From JBEKCP01 sp050014815 (lineage in GTDB: Bacteria; Planctomycetota; Planctomycetia; Pirellulales; Thermoguttaceae), in contig JBEKCP010000132.1 of NCBI GenBank assembly GCA_050014815.1, forward strand, positions 1 to 19,391: DNA of 19,391 bases, given 5' to 3'. Made by a program: the position numbers and the translations under genes. The notes beneath the pieces were generated by a model, which saw only the letters and a program-made list of their open reading frames with translations, was not told the DNA's origin and ran no database searches. Shown in pieces: positions 1-5,956 of the stretch (position 1 is its first letter; each line of letters opens with the position of its first letter).

Positions 1-94
1 CGTGATCGGCGACGGCTTGGCGAATCAGCGCCGCGCCGTGCTGCGCCGCTCGGCAGGCGAGTTTATCGGGATTGTGGCTGACGACGAGGTTCAT
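1..94 (-). CDS. N-terminal fragment of a probable NagB-like (glucosamine-6-phosphate deaminase/6-phosphogluconolactonase superfamily) protein
   Basis: Only the first 31 codons lie in the window; the gene runs off the left edge. The visible peptide begins MNLVVSHNPDKLACRAAQ and continues with an alanine-rich helix ending AVADH. The pattern 'PDxLxxxAAxxxAxxIRxA' is what the first helix of NagB-type isomerases looks like. If right, the product would act on an amino-sugar or sugar phosphate in the cytoplasm. The ATG at 94-92 is chosen because the open frame above it has no other ATG. A TAGAAT -10 box lies at 166-171, about 70 bases upstream, as part of a promoter-leader module also found before two other genes here. 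The assignment rests on a very short stretch, so another family is possible. Confidence 0.45.
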   Translation of the reverse strand, partial: MNLVVSHNPDKLACRAAQHGAALIRQAVADH

Positions 95-137
95 CTTGCT
101 GGGAGGCCAGAGATCAACACCCGTCGCCGCCCCGCCC

Positions 138-183
138 CTCGGGGCCAGCGCCGGGCCGCTACGTCATTCTACTGCGCCGCGGC
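138..183 (-). promoter_or_regulatory. Promoter-leader repeat, copy 1 (TAGAAT -10 plus hairpin leader)
   Basis: On the minus strand this reads GCAGTAGAATGACGTAGCGG followed by a GC-rich leader containing GGCGCTGGCCCC. The -10 hexamer is TAGAAT at 166-171. The same block recurs at 4003-4048 and 5849-5893, each time just before a minus-strand gene. The leader can fold: GCCCC pairs with a downstream GGGGC in every copy even though the bases between differ. It most likely drives the gene at the left edge. Confidence 0.6.
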
Positions 184-233
184 TGCCTGCACCACGACCG
201 GAGAGGCAGCGGAAGGGCCTCAGCGGGCGGAGT

Positions 234-743
234 TCATGGTGCGCCAGCCAACTCCGACATGCGTTTAGCCCCCAATGACCGCAGCGTGTCTGCAACCTCT
301 TGCCAGCCGGAAAGCAGTGCCCAGTCCAGATACGTCTTGTCGGTTCCTTCCGTGCCGTTGATATCCGCCCCTCGGGCAGCGAGCAGGCGAACTACTTCCG
401 GGTGTTCATACGTCACGGCGTATCCAAGAGGTGTCTCCCCGTTTTCATTGGCGGCTTCGATGCCCGCGCCGTAGTCGATCAGGAGACTCGCCGCCCAGGT
501 GTCGCCCTCCGCAGCCGCGTCCATCAAGGGGGTATTGCCTCCGCGCCCGACTCGTGAATTGGGGCTCACGCCGCGCTCCAACAGCCACGGGAGCATCGAG
601 CGGTTGTGCCAGCGGGCGGCCTGCACCAGGAGCGATTCGTCGGATTCCAAGAGGTACGAATGCTCGCGCAGCAGGGAACGCAATCGCCGTCGATTGCCTC
701 GGCGGACCAAATAAGCCGCTTTCTCACGAACACGATGCCCCAT
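234..743 (-). CDS. Ankyrin-repeat protein
   Basis: A 169-residue protein made almost wholly of ankyrin repeats, which act as protein-binding scaffolds. Repeats can be placed at about residues 36-62, 69-97 (GNTPLMDAAAEGD, then LLIDYGAGIEA), 101-130 (NGETPLGYAV, then VVRLLAARGADING) and 134-160. Each shows the TPL...A...G / vv.LL...GAd pattern. There is no signal peptide or membrane segment, so it is probably cytoplasmic; the partner is unknown. The first 30 residues are very basic (many Arg). The ATG at 743 follows a weak AGGTAAG. Covarying-hairpin repeat copy A fills the gap up to the leucine-rich-repeat gene at 839, so the two genes may share a transcript. Confidence 0.8.
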   Translation of the reverse strand: MGHRVREKAAYLVRRGNRRRLRSLLREHSYLLESDESLLVQAARWHNRSMLPWLLERGVSPNSRVGRGGNTPLMDAAAEGDTWAASLLIDYGAGIEAANENGETPLGYAVTYEHPEVVRLLAARGADINGTEGTDKTYLDWALLSGWQEVADTLRSLGAKRMSELAGAP

Positions 744-751
744 GCTTACCT

Positions 752-828
752 GCCAACGGAGCGACCAAGGCGTCAGCCGCCAGGTTGATCCGCCGAAGGC
801 GGACTCTGCGGCTGGCCGATGTTGGCCA
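752..828 (-). repeat. Intergenic hairpin repeat, copy A
   Basis: About 77 bases between two minus-strand genes. The core is a perfect hairpin at 790-802: CCGCC, loop GAA, GGCGG. The conserved flank CTCTGCGGC lies to its right, and the ends are GCCAACGG and GTTGGCC. Copies B, C and D keep the flanks but have different stems. Orientation is given as that of the surrounding genes. Confidence 0.65.
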
Positions 829-838
829 TACTATCCCA

Positions 839-1579
839 TCACTTCATGTTGTTCCGCATTTCTTTCACGTGCGGCAGCGCCGTCTTCAGTTTCTGGAAGT
901 CGGCATCGGGAATTTCAATGGTAAGCGTTTGCAATCTTGGCCAGCTTGCCAGGATCTTCGTTCGCTCCTCGGTCATCTTCGCATCGTCCCACACCAGGCT
1001 TTCAAGGCCCTTGTGGGACTGCAAGGGCTCCCAGTTGAGGCGGTTCCAATGGCCGTCCACGTGGAGATGTTTGAGGTTGGGAAAGTCAGCGACCGCCCGC
1101 ACCCCCTCATCCGTAAGATACGTCATATAGAAGCTGAGCGACGTTATCGACTCCTTGCCCGCGAGTCGGGCCAGCAGTGGACCAACGTCGTCGCAGGTTT
1201 CATCGAACACGATCGCTTCCAAGTGAGGAAGCTGCCTTAGGCTATTATCAAACCGTTCGTCGACAACCTTTCTGGGCCTGGGCCTCAGAGTCTGAATGAT
1301 GACACGGGTGACTTTGGCGGCAACATCGGGCTGGTTTTGCACGAACTCCACGAAAAGTCTGTCATCATCTATGAAAACCTCCGCCGTCTTGCCTGCCTTC
1401 ACGTCCGCGACTTGCCTTTCCCAGCGATCCTGGCGTGGCTTTTCATCTTGCCATCGAAAGGGCCACCGAAGGCCGGACACCGCCAGGACAACAACGGCAA
1501 TCGTGCCCAGACCCGTGACGAGACAGCAGGACCAGTTGGATCGCGGTCTCGGGCCTTTGTTAGTCGGATCGGCAGACAT
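839..1579 (-). CDS. Membrane-anchored leucine-rich-repeat-like protein
   Basis: A 246-residue protein. Residues 19-36 (CLVTGLGTIAVVVLAVSG) form one membrane segment after a polar N-terminus, so the bulk is probably outside the cytoplasm. From about residue 105 onward there are loose leucine-rich repeats (LPHLEAIVFDE, SITSLSFYMTYLTDEGV, FPNLKHLHVDG, LESLVWDD, WPRLQTLTIEI). They resemble the repeats of the protein at 5954-6931, with the typical 'LTDEGV' unit. The end, TALPHVKEMRNNMK, parallels that protein's C-terminal cap (QQALPNCKIER). Such proteins are common in planctomycetes and their role is unknown. Repeat copy B lies between the upstream gene and this start. Confidence 0.7.
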   Translation of the reverse strand: MSADPTNKGPRPRSNWSCCLVTGLGTIAVVVLAVSGLRWPFRWQDEKPRQDRWERQVADVKAGKTAEVFIDDDRLFVEFVQNQPDVAAKVTRVIIQTLRPRPRKVVDERFDNSLRQLPHLEAIVFDETCDDVGPLLARLAGKESITSLSFYMTYLTDEGVRAVADFPNLKHLHVDGHWNRLNWEPLQSHKGLESLVWDDAKMTEERTKILASWPRLQTLTIEIPDADFQKLKTALPHVKEMRNNMK

Positions 1580-1633
1580 GGCGCTACGCGATTCCTCTTC
1601 AACCCGGTCGAGGAGCAGCCTTACTGTTCTCGG

Positions 1634-1709
1634 TCAACGGGACGAACGAGCCGTCACCGAAGGTAATCCCGCGTAGCGGGACTTTGCGGCAATTCGCTGT
1701 TGGCGGCTA
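1634..1709 (-). repeat. Intergenic hairpin repeat, copy B
   Basis: The core hairpin at 1668-1680 is CCCGC, loop GTA, GCGGG. The flanks CCGTCACCGAAGGT and ACTTTGCGG are nearly identical to copy C at 2947-3019. The right end, GTTGGCGGCTA, contains the probable stop codon (TAG on the minus strand, 1707-1709) of the frameshifted gene upstream. In the same way GTTGGCCGCTA contains the stop of the gene at 5954. Confidence 0.7.
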
Positions 1710-2230
1710 TCGTATTATCTTGCGGTTCGACACTGTCTCCTGGAGCTTCTTGATACTCTCGTCGGTCAAGGTCGCCTGGAGGAAGTGGCGCGATACGTAA
1801 CGTCCGCTTGGAATGGCATCTTCGATTCCCCTCTCCACTCGCCAGAGATCGTCTTGCCATCGGGTGGTGAGAAGTAGTACGCCAGGTGCAGATGGTATTC
1901 ACCGTTCAAGAGGATCATCGGCGTAGTCTTTGGATCGGCAGGGTCGGTCTTCTCGAAGTATTCCCATTTGGCAGGCAAGGAAGAGAGGCCGATTGCCGTA
2001 GCTGCGTCCGGCCATTTGCCTTTGTCCGCATAGTAACCATAGACCACCTCAATGAACTGAGTTGCCTCCAGATGGCGTACTGGAAAGGTTTTGTGATAAT
2101 GAATCCACTGAACGATAGGAATGCTCACGAATACGAGTAAGAGGATGAAAGCGGCTATGATTGCCAACACGATGTTCCGCAATTTGACACCATGTCTGGG
2201 CACAGTCGGCTGGGATTCTGCTACGTTCAT
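1707..2230 (-). pseudogene. Small membrane protein with a probable frameshift near its 3' end
   Basis: The reading frame starting MNVAESQPTVPRHG has one membrane segment at about residues 18-41 (RNIVLAIIAAFILLLVFV). A soluble domain follows (FPVRHLEATQFIEVVYGYYA, YHLHLAYYFSPPDG). In that frame it ends at 1766 with an unconvincing basic tail. Another minus-strand frame over the same bases reads WRVERGIEDAIPSGRYVSRH and ends TDESIKKLQETVSNRKIIR at 1707. That looks like real protein, and its end resembles the KELQQALPNCKIER cap of the protein at 5954-6931. The frames would join if one base is missing near 1865-1890. The start at 2230 is preferred over 2284 because MNVAESQP matches the MSVAESQP start of the protein at 6931. 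It could be a decayed gene or a sequencing indel. Function unknown. Confidence 0.6.
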
Positions 2231-2307
2231 GTCATCTTCTTCGTCGCCGCTAACGGACGCCGCAGCCGTCGCCGCAGCTTCCATCCCTCAACGATCTGAA
2301 TCTCCAG

Positions 2308-2715
2308 TCAATCTACCATCTTCCCACGGCATGCACCACCAAGCGGCGTCCCGCTCTGCGGCTGCGGCGTATTTGCGGTATCAGGACAGCGCCCACAGAC
2401 CTGAAGGTTCTCAGAGGACTGCTTCTCAAGAGCGCGACCACAAAAGACACACTCGTTTCTGCGTCGCCGAGCACGCGCAAGCCGTTCGCAGTTGTAAAAA
2501 CGAGTCATAGGATAGGCGTAAAGGACCAGAAGAATCACAAGCCCAGTCGCCAGCAAAGTCCTGGTGCGAAACAGGGACAGCGCGAGCAAGAAGATGACCG
2601 ACCCCACAACGCTGAATAAGTCGAGCCCCTCACAGGAACTTGCCGAACAAACCCACCTGGGCACCCGCCCGGGCTTAAACCGAAAGACTCTGTGCAACCA
2701 TGACACTTTGAGCAT
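2308..2715 (-). CDS. Small membrane protein with a C-terminal zinc-ribbon motif
   Basis: A 135-residue protein not recognised as a named family. Two membrane segments are visible at about residues 33-49 (LFSVVGSVIFLLALSLF) and 52-69 (TLLATGLVILLVLYAYPM). A very basic stretch (RLARARRRRN) follows. Then two CxxC pairs appear, CVFCGR at 89-94 and CGRCPD at 107-112, spaced as in a short zinc ribbon. The Arg-rich segment suggests the ribbon faces the cytoplasm. It starts 86 bases downstream of a TGGTAGAAT promoter at 2801-2809. The gap to the next gene (start 2230) is 77 bases, so the two could be co-transcribed. Metal binding is inferred from the cysteines only. Confidence 0.6.
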   Translation of the reverse strand: MLKVSWLHRVFRFKPGRVPRWVCSASSCEGLDLFSVVGSVIFLLALSLFRTRTLLATGLVILLVLYAYPMTRFYNCERLARARRRRNECVFCGRALEKQSSENLQVCGRCPDTANTPQPQSGTPLGGACRGKMVD

Positions 2716-2800
2716 TACCCCAATCCCACGAGACCTGTGAGCAGCGGGTTGACTGACCGCCGACGTACTGTCCAGCGCCAGGGAAGTCGGACCGCTCTTG

Positions 2801-2830
2801 ATTCTACCAGGGCGCGGCCGCCGGAACCAC
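2801..2830 (-). promoter_or_regulatory. Extended -10 promoter (TGGTAGAAT), leader type 2, copy 1
   Basis: The minus strand reads GTGGTTCCGGC, a GC-rich spacer and CCCTGGTAGAAT. The -10 is TAGAAT at 2801-2806 with an upstream TGG that makes an extended -10. The -35 region would be TGGTTC. The promoter at 5003-5031 has the same -35 region, the same CCCTGGTAGAAT and a related leader (CTGGCGCTGGA, then TACGGCGG). Confidence 0.6.
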
Positions 2831-2880
2831 CGGCAGGGCGTCGTGCAGCGGCTCTGCGGCCAGCGCGTGTTGGTTCCCCT

Positions 2881-2946
2881 CTACTTGTCAATGTTCTTGA
2901 TGGCCTCCTCGACAGCATCACGAACCAGTTGATCCTTATCGTCAAG
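2881..2946 (-). pseudogene. C-terminal remnant of a HEAT-repeat protein
   Basis: On the minus strand, in the frame ending at the TAG at 2881-2883, the bases read LLDDKDQLVRDAVEEAIKNI and then DK-stop. This is a typical last HEAT helix pair (D..LVR..A..AI..I). The similarity starts where repeat copy C ends, and no upstream part of such a protein is present. It is best read as the leftover 3' end of a gene whose body was lost. A promoter for the next gene lies 75 bases further on. Confidence 0.5.
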
Positions 2947-3019
2947 CAAACGGAACGAACGAGCCGTCACCGAAGGTGATCCGGCGCAGCCGGACTTTGC
3001 GGCGGTTCGTTGTTGGCGG
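2947..3019 (-). repeat. Intergenic hairpin repeat, copy C
   Basis: The core hairpin at 2981-2993 is CCGGC, loop GCA, GCCGG. The flanks match copy B almost base for base (ACGAACGAGCCGTCACCGAA on one side, ACTTTGCGGC on the other). The last 17 or so codons of the gene at 2967 lie inside this repeat. The repeat also abuts the HEAT remnant at 2881. Confidence 0.7.
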
Positions 3020-3656
3020 ACTCTCTTGGTGTTTTCGTGCTAGGATGCGATTTCCAAGTCTGCTGGATTCTGTCTGTCGGGAACGGCTCGGAAACGATGG
3101 TAACATGCTCTCCTGGGACGCCGACTTGACCCTTGGCTCCTTTCTCGACAAAAGGCCATAGCGGAACTAACAAAACGTACTCTGTGCCGGGCTTTAGTTC
3201 ATAGGTCTCGGCCCCCGTTCCGCAATACCCGACAGGCACGTCAGCCCATTGCCCGCCTTCCTCGCGTCGAAAACTTTCGAAGCGGACCCGCAACTGGCTA
3301 GGCTGTGGGAAGCCGAAACCGTATAGCCGCAGCGGAGTCGCGAAATGATGGCTGAAAACGAAGTGTCCCATGACCTTGTGATCGGGATCATAGCGAACGT
3401 CATCGAGCACGAAGGTGTACTTCTTGGTTGCTGAACCTACCTGGCTCCAATCGACCGCTTGCTCGGCCTGCGCCGTTGTCTCGCGGGGTTGAGTTGTGGC
3501 TTCTGCGTTCGCCCGTCGTTCCTTTTCAACCTCGCCTGCGTTCTTGCAGCCTGTGACCTGGGTTGCCATCAACGCCGCTGCAACAGTCCAAAGCATGCCC
3601 AATGTGAAACCGGCGACAGCGGCAATCTTCACAAGGATCGTAGGACTTCTTCTCAT
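2967..3656 (-). CDS. Exported or membrane-tethered protein of unknown function
   Basis: A 229-residue protein. Residues 9-31 are hydrophobic and are followed by VTGC (Cys 37), which could be a lipobox, so it is probably a lipoprotein or is anchored by its N-terminus. A low-complexity linker (about 40-70) leads to a beta-rich domain (YTFVLDDVRYDPDHKVMGHF, then PLRLYGFGFPQPSQLRVRFE and ELKPGTEYVLLVPLWPF). It is not recognised as a named family. Its ATG overlaps the stop of the gene at 3653-3934 as ATGA, so the two are probably translationally coupled. The last 17 or so residues (NNEPPQSPAAPDHLR) come from repeat copy C. If GAG in 'AGA GAG TCC' were TAG, the protein would stop exactly where neighbouring genes stop relative to this repeat, so the stop may have been lost. 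Confidence 0.65.
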   Translation of the reverse strand: MRRSPTILVKIAAVAGFTLGMLWTVAAALMATQVTGCKNAGEVEKERRANAEATTQPRETTAQAEQAVDWSQVGSATKKYTFVLDDVRYDPDHKVMGHFVFSHHFATPLRLYGFGFPQPSQLRVRFESFRREEGGQWADVPVGYCGTGAETYELKPGTEYVLLVPLWPFVEKGAKGQVGVPGEHVTIVSEPFPTDRIQQTWKSHPSTKTPRESANNEPPQSPAAPDHLR

Positions 3657-3934
3657 GGTCTTGATCCCGCCAACGTCACCAGACCAGCACAGGCCAATAA
3701 TGCCAGCGGGACGGCTACGGGCCAGTTCGGAGAGATGGAAATACGGTAGGCCGTGAACTCGAACTCAGTTATGGTAAAATCATCTTCGGACACCGGCTTC
3801 TCGGGCCGCCTTGGTGTGCTGGTGAGTGTGCTGGTTTCAATGTGGAAGAGCGTGCCGCAACATGCTTGAAGGCCGGTCCCGAGAGCGACCGCCAGCAGTA
3901 TCATAGCGAGTCCGATCCAGCGTCGGGTAGTCAT
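3653..3934 (-). CDS. Small membrane protein, unknown function
   Basis: A 93-residue protein. It has an N-terminal hydrophobic segment (residues 5-22, RWIGLAMILLAVALGTG), then QACCG, a polar middle (about 28-65) and a second membrane segment near the end (PVAVPLALLACAGLVTLAG). It may be inserted by both ends or be a lipoprotein through the LQAC site. The start at 3934 follows GAGGGTGT. A longer reading to 4027 is rejected because it begins at the transcription start of the promoter repeat. Its stop overlaps the next gene's start (ATGA at 3653-3656), so it probably forms an operon with the protein ending at 2967. No family recognised. Confidence 0.6.
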   Translation of the reverse strand: MTTRRWIGLAMILLAVALGTGLQACCGTLFHIETSTLTSTPRRPEKPVSEDDFTITEFEFTAYRISISPNWPVAVPLALLACAGLVTLAGSRP

Positions 3935-4002
3935 GGACACCCTCGACGTGTTTCGCGGGTTGGAGTGTTGCACGATTAACGGGAAATCTGCCCGCCCCGG
4001 CC

Positions 4003-4048
4003 ATCGGGGCCAGTGCCGGGCCGCCATGTCATTCTACCGCGCCACGGC
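4003..4048 (-). promoter_or_regulatory. Promoter-leader repeat, copy 3
   Basis: The minus strand reads GGTAGAATGACATGGCGGCC, then GGCACTGGCCCCGATGGCCG. The -10 TAGAAT is at 4031-4036. The leader folds as GCCCCG, loop ATGGC, CGGGGC, a perfect 6-bp stem. It directly follows the stop of the gene at 4048 and precedes the two-gene operon starting at 3934. Confidence 0.65.
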
Positions 4049-4947
4049 TACTCGACCCAGGTGTCCTGCGTGCCAACTACGCGCCACCCTTTCTCGTCTC
4101 GCTGCATTAAGGCGAGCACTCCCCCATTGTATTGGCGGGCGTATATGACGGCCGTCTTCAGGTCCTTGTTGAGAACGACAAGCTGCACGTAAGGATGAGT
4201 CTCGAAGAACCAGCCCTTGCTCCAGAGACCCCGGACGACGTTCAACGACCTGTTCAGGTAGTCGAGACGCTCCGTGAATGGTCCTTCACCGTCCAGTTCG
4301 TCCTCCTGGCCGTTCGGCTCGACCCGATAGGAATCTGCGAGGTAATGGTCATGTTTCGCGGCCAGGTAGCGGGCCATGACATCGACGTGAAAGCTGTCAA
4401 GGTAAAGCACCCGCTTTCCACCGGCCAACACAGCCGGGCGGAAATCCTTTATGGTGAACTGGCTAATGGCGGCCCGGCGCTCCGCGTGGTCCGTGTAGTC
4501 CTTGCGCTCTCGGCGATAGTCGTCCGCCAGATCGCCCTCCACTAGATGGACGTCCACGGTGTCCTGGATGATTAGATACTCTGCTTCCTTACCCAATGCG
4601 TCGCGGATGAAGAATGGCGGAAAGAGGGCATACACCGCCTGCTCGAACTCCGGCTTCTTTCGCAGCATGTCTTCAGAAACGGGGTGCGATGCCTTGTGCC
4701 AGGCTTGCAGGAACGTGGCCAGCGGCGCTGCATGCTTCGCTTTTTGGCCTCTGGCCAGCGCCTTCGCCCATTCCTCCGGGTCGTTAATCTCTGGCGAGAC
4801 GGCCTGCCCTTCCTGCGTTTTCTCCTTTCGGCCAGCAGCCCCGGCAGCCTCCTCCTCTACCGGGGCAGAGTTGATGGCCCGCGTACCGCATCCCAGCGAT
4901 ACGACTGCGAGGCTAAGCAACAGGGGCAGTATTCTTTGCAGACTCAT
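4048..4947 (-). CDS. Probable lipoprotein, unknown function
   Basis: A 299-residue protein beginning MSLQRILPLLLSLAVVSLGC, a hydrophobic signal ending in a Cys at residue 20 that looks like a lipoprotein site (its -3 position is Ser rather than Leu). An Ala/Glu-rich linker follows. A domain of about 230 residues then shows no motif I can name (HLVEGDLADDYRRERKDYTD, TIKDFRPAVLAGGKRVLYLD, FETHPYVQLVVLNKDLKTA). The end, DEKGWRVVGTQDTWVE, suggests an SnoaL/NTF2-like sheet, but this is weak. The start at 4947 is chosen because an earlier in-frame ATG at 5004 sits inside the TAGAATG promoter box. The gene has its own extended -10 promoter and probably its own transcript. Confidence 0.65.
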   Translation of the reverse strand: MSLQRILPLLLSLAVVSLGCGTRAINSAPVEEEAAGAAGRKEKTQEGQAVSPEINDPEEWAKALARGQKAKHAAPLATFLQAWHKASHPVSEDMLRKKPEFEQAVYALFPPFFIRDALGKEAEYLIIQDTVDVHLVEGDLADDYRRERKDYTDHAERRAAISQFTIKDFRPAVLAGGKRVLYLDSFHVDVMARYLAAKHDHYLADSYRVEPNGQEDELDGEGPFTERLDYLNRSLNVVRGLWSKGWFFETHPYVQLVVLNKDLKTAVIYARQYNGGVLALMQRDEKGWRVVGTQDTWVE

Positions 4948-5002
4948 GGTGTCGCTTCCGCCGCCGTATTCTCCAGCGCCAGCCAGGCCCGAACTATCCT
5001 TC

Positions 5003-5031
5003 ATTCTACCAGGGTTTGCAAGCCAGAACCA
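5003..5031 (-). promoter_or_regulatory. Extended -10 promoter (TGGTAGAAT), leader type 2, copy 2
   Basis: The minus strand reads AGTGGTTCTGGC, then AAACCCTGGTAGAATGAAGG. The -10 TAGAAT is at 5003-5008 with the extended TGG, and TGGTTC lies 17 bases upstream as a poor -35. The leader down to the ATG at 4947 contains CTGGCGCTGGAGAATACGG, matching the leader before the gene at 2715. Confidence 0.65.
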
Positions 5032-5087
5032 CTAGCAAGGCAACCCGGGCAGCGGCCCTAGACCAGGCGGTATTGGCGGTTAGCCGG

Positions 5088-5312
5088 TCATTCCTCCTTC
5101 GGTATTCCAAACGCCTGCGCGTCTTCCTTGAGGTTGGCGAGTGCCCTATCTACAACGCGACGAATTTCGGACTCTACCGTCGCAAGTGATCTCCTCTCGT
5201 CCGGCAGCACCATCCAGCACATTGCGATTGCCTGCCGAATCATCCGGTCCACTGCGTGTGGCCCCAGGAAGTCGCGTGCCTCCTTGGAATTCTCTTCGTG
5301 GAACTCGATCAT
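5088..5312 (-). CDS. Possible internal gene: 74-residue helical protein with its own ribosome site
   Basis: The ATG at 5312-5310 is preceded by AAAGGAGGGGAAT, the strongest Shine-Dalgarno in the left half of the window. Translation from here gives the 74-residue protein MIEFHEENSKEARDFLGPHA and onward, which has the size and closed look of a stand-alone gene. It is in frame with the Clp-N protein, so it is also that protein's C-terminus. Either both products are made or the upstream stop was lost. Function unknown; I believe similar small proteins occur in planctomycetes. Confidence 0.5.
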   Translation of the reverse strand: MIEFHEENSKEARDFLGPHAVDRMIRQAIAMCWMVLPDERRSLATVESEIRRVVDRALANLKEDAQAFGIPKEE

Positions 5313-5801
5313 ATTCCCCTCCTTTAAGCCAGGTTCTCGTCCCATTCCAGTGCGCGTGCCAACGTCATAACAAAACAAAAAGAGCAGTTCCGACCGGACT
5401 CTTTGCAAGGTTAGCCCCAAAGTGGCCAGGACTTGGGCTACCGGCCCTCGTTCCTCGTGCAGCAGGCCCAGAAGAAGATGTTCGGTGCCGACCCAGTTGT
5501 GATTCAGACTGCGAGACTCTTCCATCGCGTAAACAAGGGTTTTCTTGCCCTGTGCTTTCCGTGCAGTTTCGCCGCCTGGGACAGTCTCCGATCCAATCGG
5601 GACGAGGCGTTCTACCTGGGCGCGGACGTTGGCCTCATCGGCCCCGAGGTTCTTCAGCACGTTGGCGGCGACGCCGGTTCCTTCTCTGAGTAACCCCAGC
5701 AGGATGTGTTCCGGGCCGATGCAGGCATGATGAAGACGGCGTGCCTCTTCCTCGGCATACTGCATGGTTTTCCGGGCGCGTTCGGTGAACTGTGCGTACA
5801 T
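5088..5801 (-). CDS. Double Clp N-domain protein fused to a small planctomycete domain
   Basis: A 237-residue protein. Residues 1-67 and about 82-142 are two Clp repeat (N) domains, each with the signature GPEHILLGLLREG or GTEHLLLGLLHEE. These domains bind substrates or adaptors in ClpC/ClpA, but no AAA+ ATPase follows, so it would be an adaptor- or sensor-like orphan. From residue 164 a separate helical domain begins (MIEFHEENSKEARDFLG, MIRQAIAMCWMVLPDERRS, IRRVVDRALANLKEDAQAFG). That domain looks like a stand-alone small protein: an AAGGAGG (5318-5324) lies five bases before its ATG at 5312, inside the coding frame. The joining peptide GLKEGN is that ribosome site read as codons. The start at 5801 is preferred; the in-frame extension to 5873 is promoter leader. 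Confidence 0.8.
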   Translation of the reverse strand: MYAQFTERARKTMQYAEEEARRLHHACIGPEHILLGLLREGTGVAANVLKNLGADEANVRAQVERLVPIGSETVPGGETARKAQGKKTLVYAMEESRSLNHNWVGTEHLLLGLLHEERGPVAQVLATLGLTLQRVRSELLFLFCYDVGTRTGMGREPGLKEGNMIEFHEENSKEARDFLGPHAVDRMIRQAIAMCWMVLPDERRSLATVESEIRRVVDRALANLKEDAQAFGIPKEE

Positions 5802-5848
5802 TGGACTATCACTGTGCGCCAGCGGATCGCCCGCCCGCCGCCCCAACC

Positions 5849-5893
5849 ATCGGGGCCAGCGCCGCGCCGCCACGTCATTCTACTGCGCCGCGG
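5849..5893 (-). promoter_or_regulatory. Promoter-leader repeat, copy 2
   Basis: The minus strand reads GCAGTAGAATGACGTGGCGG, then GGCGCTGGCCCCGATGGTTG. The -10 TAGAAT is at 5877-5882, placing transcription start near 5870 and giving a leader of about 70 bases before the ATG at 5801. The leader pairs GCCCCGA with TTGGGGC around a TGG loop. In copy 3 the pairing is GCCCCG with CGGGGC, so the stem is kept while its bases change. Confidence 0.65.
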
Positions 5894-5906
5894 CCCCCAG
5901 CACCAC

Positions 5907-5956
5907 GCCCAAGGCGCGCCCGCAGGGCCTCAGCGCGCGGGCGGTGTTGGCCGCTA
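5907..5956 (-). repeat. Degenerate hairpin repeat, copy E
   Basis: Located between the stop of the leucine-rich-repeat gene (TAG at 5954-5956) and the promoter of the Clp-N gene. It contains GCCC, loop GCA, GGGC at 5918-5928 and ends GGTGTTGGCCGCTA, the same arrangement as copy B. A related block with the same GGGCCTCAGCG core is at about 205-233, next to the stop of the ankyrin gene. Confidence 0.4.

Noticed and set aside
431..1240. A 269-codon plus-strand open frame
   Set aside because: It crosses the ankyrin gene, repeat copy A and the leucine-rich-repeat gene on the opposite strand, and its composition is that of high-GC antisense background.
4948..5004. Earlier start for the lipoprotein gene at 5004
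   Set aside because: That ATG is part of the TAGAATG promoter box and could not lie on the transcript; the start at 4947 gives a clean signal peptide.
5802..5873. N-terminal extension of the Clp-N protein
   Set aside because: The extension is the promoter leader repeat, which also occurs before other genes and is out of frame before the NagB-like gene.
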